DNA of 15,620 bases, taken from the NCBI GenBank assembly GCA_900321145.1, contig ONVB01000112.1, positions 1-15,620 on the forward strand, written 5' to 3'. The notes beneath the pieces were generated by a model. It ran no database searches and was not told where the DNA came from. It saw only the letters and a program-made list of their open reading frames with translations. Of this stretch, positions 14,826-15,620 are shown one piece after another (positions within the stretch are counted from its first letter, which is position 1; each line of letters opens with the position of its first letter). The position numbers and the translations under genes were made by a program. This DNA comes from an uncultured Eubacteriales bacterium. Its GTDB lineage: Bacteria > Bacillota > Clostridia > Lachnospirales > Lachnospiraceae.

Positions 14826-15538
14826 TTACTCCGGTCGATCTCGGTAGTTCTTACATCCGTCTTGCGTCCGTAATCATCTATATGCCCTGCGGAAATATGC
14901 ACTCTCTTTACGGCAGCCTCAGCCTCCATGGCCTTCCTTCTCTCTCTGTATATCTCGTTTGAAAGAAGCTGTCCGAGCTCTAAGATATGCTCGTACCTTT
15001 CTTCCTTGCTCATCTCCTTTAAGCTCGACATAAGCTCAGCCTTGTTCTTCTCAACCTGAGCAGTCTTCTCGTCTATGATCTTCATCATATTCTCATACTG
15101 CTTTATGACCTCTTCCTGAGCTCTCTCAAGGACATCATTCACCTCGGTAAGCATCTCATCGGTCACAATAAGTGATGCGGCATATATATCTCCGGCGGTG
15201 CGAAGGGCCTCCTTGTCCGCACCCGACAGATCCTCGTTTATAAGTCTGCCGCTCCTGCCTACCGCCTTGCTTACCCTTATACGGCTTGCGGACTTCTCTG
15301 CCTCTTCGATTATCTCCTGTGCCTCGGCCTTGGCATCATTTAATATCTTGCCCTTCCTGTCGGTAACCTCACGGTAGTTCTTAAGCTCCGTATCTATGGC
15401 ATCCTCTAACGACCTTAACATAAGCAACAGTTCATCCCTGTCCACCATGACCTTTCCGGTCGAAAGCGGAACAGAGGTTGCGCTCTCTATCGTGTTATAC
15501 ATGTTATCTATTATATTTTTAGCTCTGCCTTTTTCCAT
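14804..15538 (-). CDS. Coiled-coil protein, DivIVA-like / V-type ATPase subunit-like, function unknown
   Basis: The protein has 244 residues, soluble and highly charged, with long helical coiled-coil stretches at about 38-90 and 125-185 (for example KILNDAKAEAQEIIEEAEKS and ERAQEEVIKQYENMMKIIDE). The N-terminal VPLSTGKVMVDRDELLLML resembles small coiled-coil proteins that in Lachnospiraceae are often labelled ATPase, ATP synthase subunit or DivIVA-like and, from memory, are often near coaD. No nucleotide-binding motif is present, so an ATPase role is not supported; a scaffold or cell-division role is possible. ATG at 15538 is chosen because AAAGGAAG lies about ten bases upstream; the in-frame TTG at 15547 is too close to that site. 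The C-terminus KKTGDEH is encoded within the terminator stem. Confidence 0.8.
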   Translation of the reverse strand: MEKGRAKNIIDNMYNTIESATSVPLSTGKVMVDRDELLLMLRSLEDAIDTELKNYREVTDRKGKILNDAKAEAQEIIEEAEKSASRIRVSKAVGRSGRLINEDLSGADKEALRTAGDIYAASLIVTDEMLTEVNDVLERAQEEVIKQYENMMKIIDEKTAQVEKNKAELMSSLKEMSKEERYEHILELGQLLSNEIYRERRKAMEAEAAVKRVHISAGHIDDYGRKTDVRTTEIDRSKKTGDEH

Positions 15539-15573
15539 GTAGCACAAACTTCCTTTCGTAAAACCGTGTGCAA

Positions 15574-15602
15574 GTATAACACAGCAGTCACACTGTTTTC
15601 AA
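15574..15602 (-). promoter_or_regulatory. Promoter of the coiled-coil protein gene
   Basis: Minus strand TTGAAA (15597-15602), a 17-base spacer and TTATAC (15574-15579). Transcription would start near 15567, about 29 bases before the ATG. The spacer includes ACAG-N8-CTGT, an imperfect dyad that could be an operator. The gene thus seems to have its own transcript. Confidence 0.65.
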
Positions 15603-15620
15603 TCTTTTGTTTATTTTTCC

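Noticed and set aside
1..15620. CRISPR array, IS element, prophage or toxin-antitoxin pair
   Set aside because: No spaced direct repeats, transposase or integrase motifs, or paired small genes were found on either strand.

Overview
The window looks like a chromosomal segment of a Clostridia-class Firmicute, most likely a Lachnospiraceae member. This rests on gene content: purM-purN-purD with AGGAGG-type ribosome binding sites, a ClpC-type Clp ATPase, GGDEF/EAL proteins carrying a LacI-like sensor or a REC domain, an OFA-family transporter, and TTG and GTG starts. Genus cannot be set by eye. No phage, IS, CRISPR or plasmid signature is visible.

Layout from left to right, nearly all on the minus strand. 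(1) Positions 1-3670 hold a three-gene operon read leftward from a strong promoter at 3642-3670: a membrane protein with a decayed GGDEF-like tail, a REC/degenerate-GGDEF/EAL response regulator predicted to degrade c-di-GMP, and the start of an ABC exporter cut by the window edge. (2) Positions 3691-3870 hold tRNA-Glu(CTC) with its own terminator, and a promoter lying inside a long inverted repeat. (3) Positions 3934-5423 hold an OFA-type major facilitator gene preceded by a GC-rich leader that can fold. (4) Positions 5402-6876 hold a two-gene unit: a small conserved protein of unknown function, and a 299-residue protein combining MshEN-like repeats with a CheC/CheX-like phosphatase motif. (5) Positions 6910-12372 hold a tightly packed purM-purN-purD-clpC operon (7-bp overlap, then 17-bp and 5-bp gaps).

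(6) Positions 12388-14825 hold the only plus-strand gene, a cytosolic LacI-like ligand-binding domain fused to an intact GGDEF diguanylate cyclase. It is transcribed divergently from purM, and the two -35 boxes are 15 bp apart. (7) Positions 14786-15602 hold a convergent coiled-coil protein gene whose stop codon sits in the loop of a shared 17-bp terminator hairpin.

Functionally, the window mixes housekeeping (purine synthesis, a tRNA, protein unfolding) with c-di-GMP signalling: a predicted synthase (GGDEF), a predicted phosphodiesterase (EAL), a decayed GGDEF membrane protein and a possible MshEN-type effector. Whether these form one circuit is inference. The most unusual items are the MshEN/CheX-like fusion, clpC placed in a purine operon with one presumed phospho-arginine site altered, the foldable OFA leader that begins at the predicted transcription start, and the stop codon inside the terminator loop.
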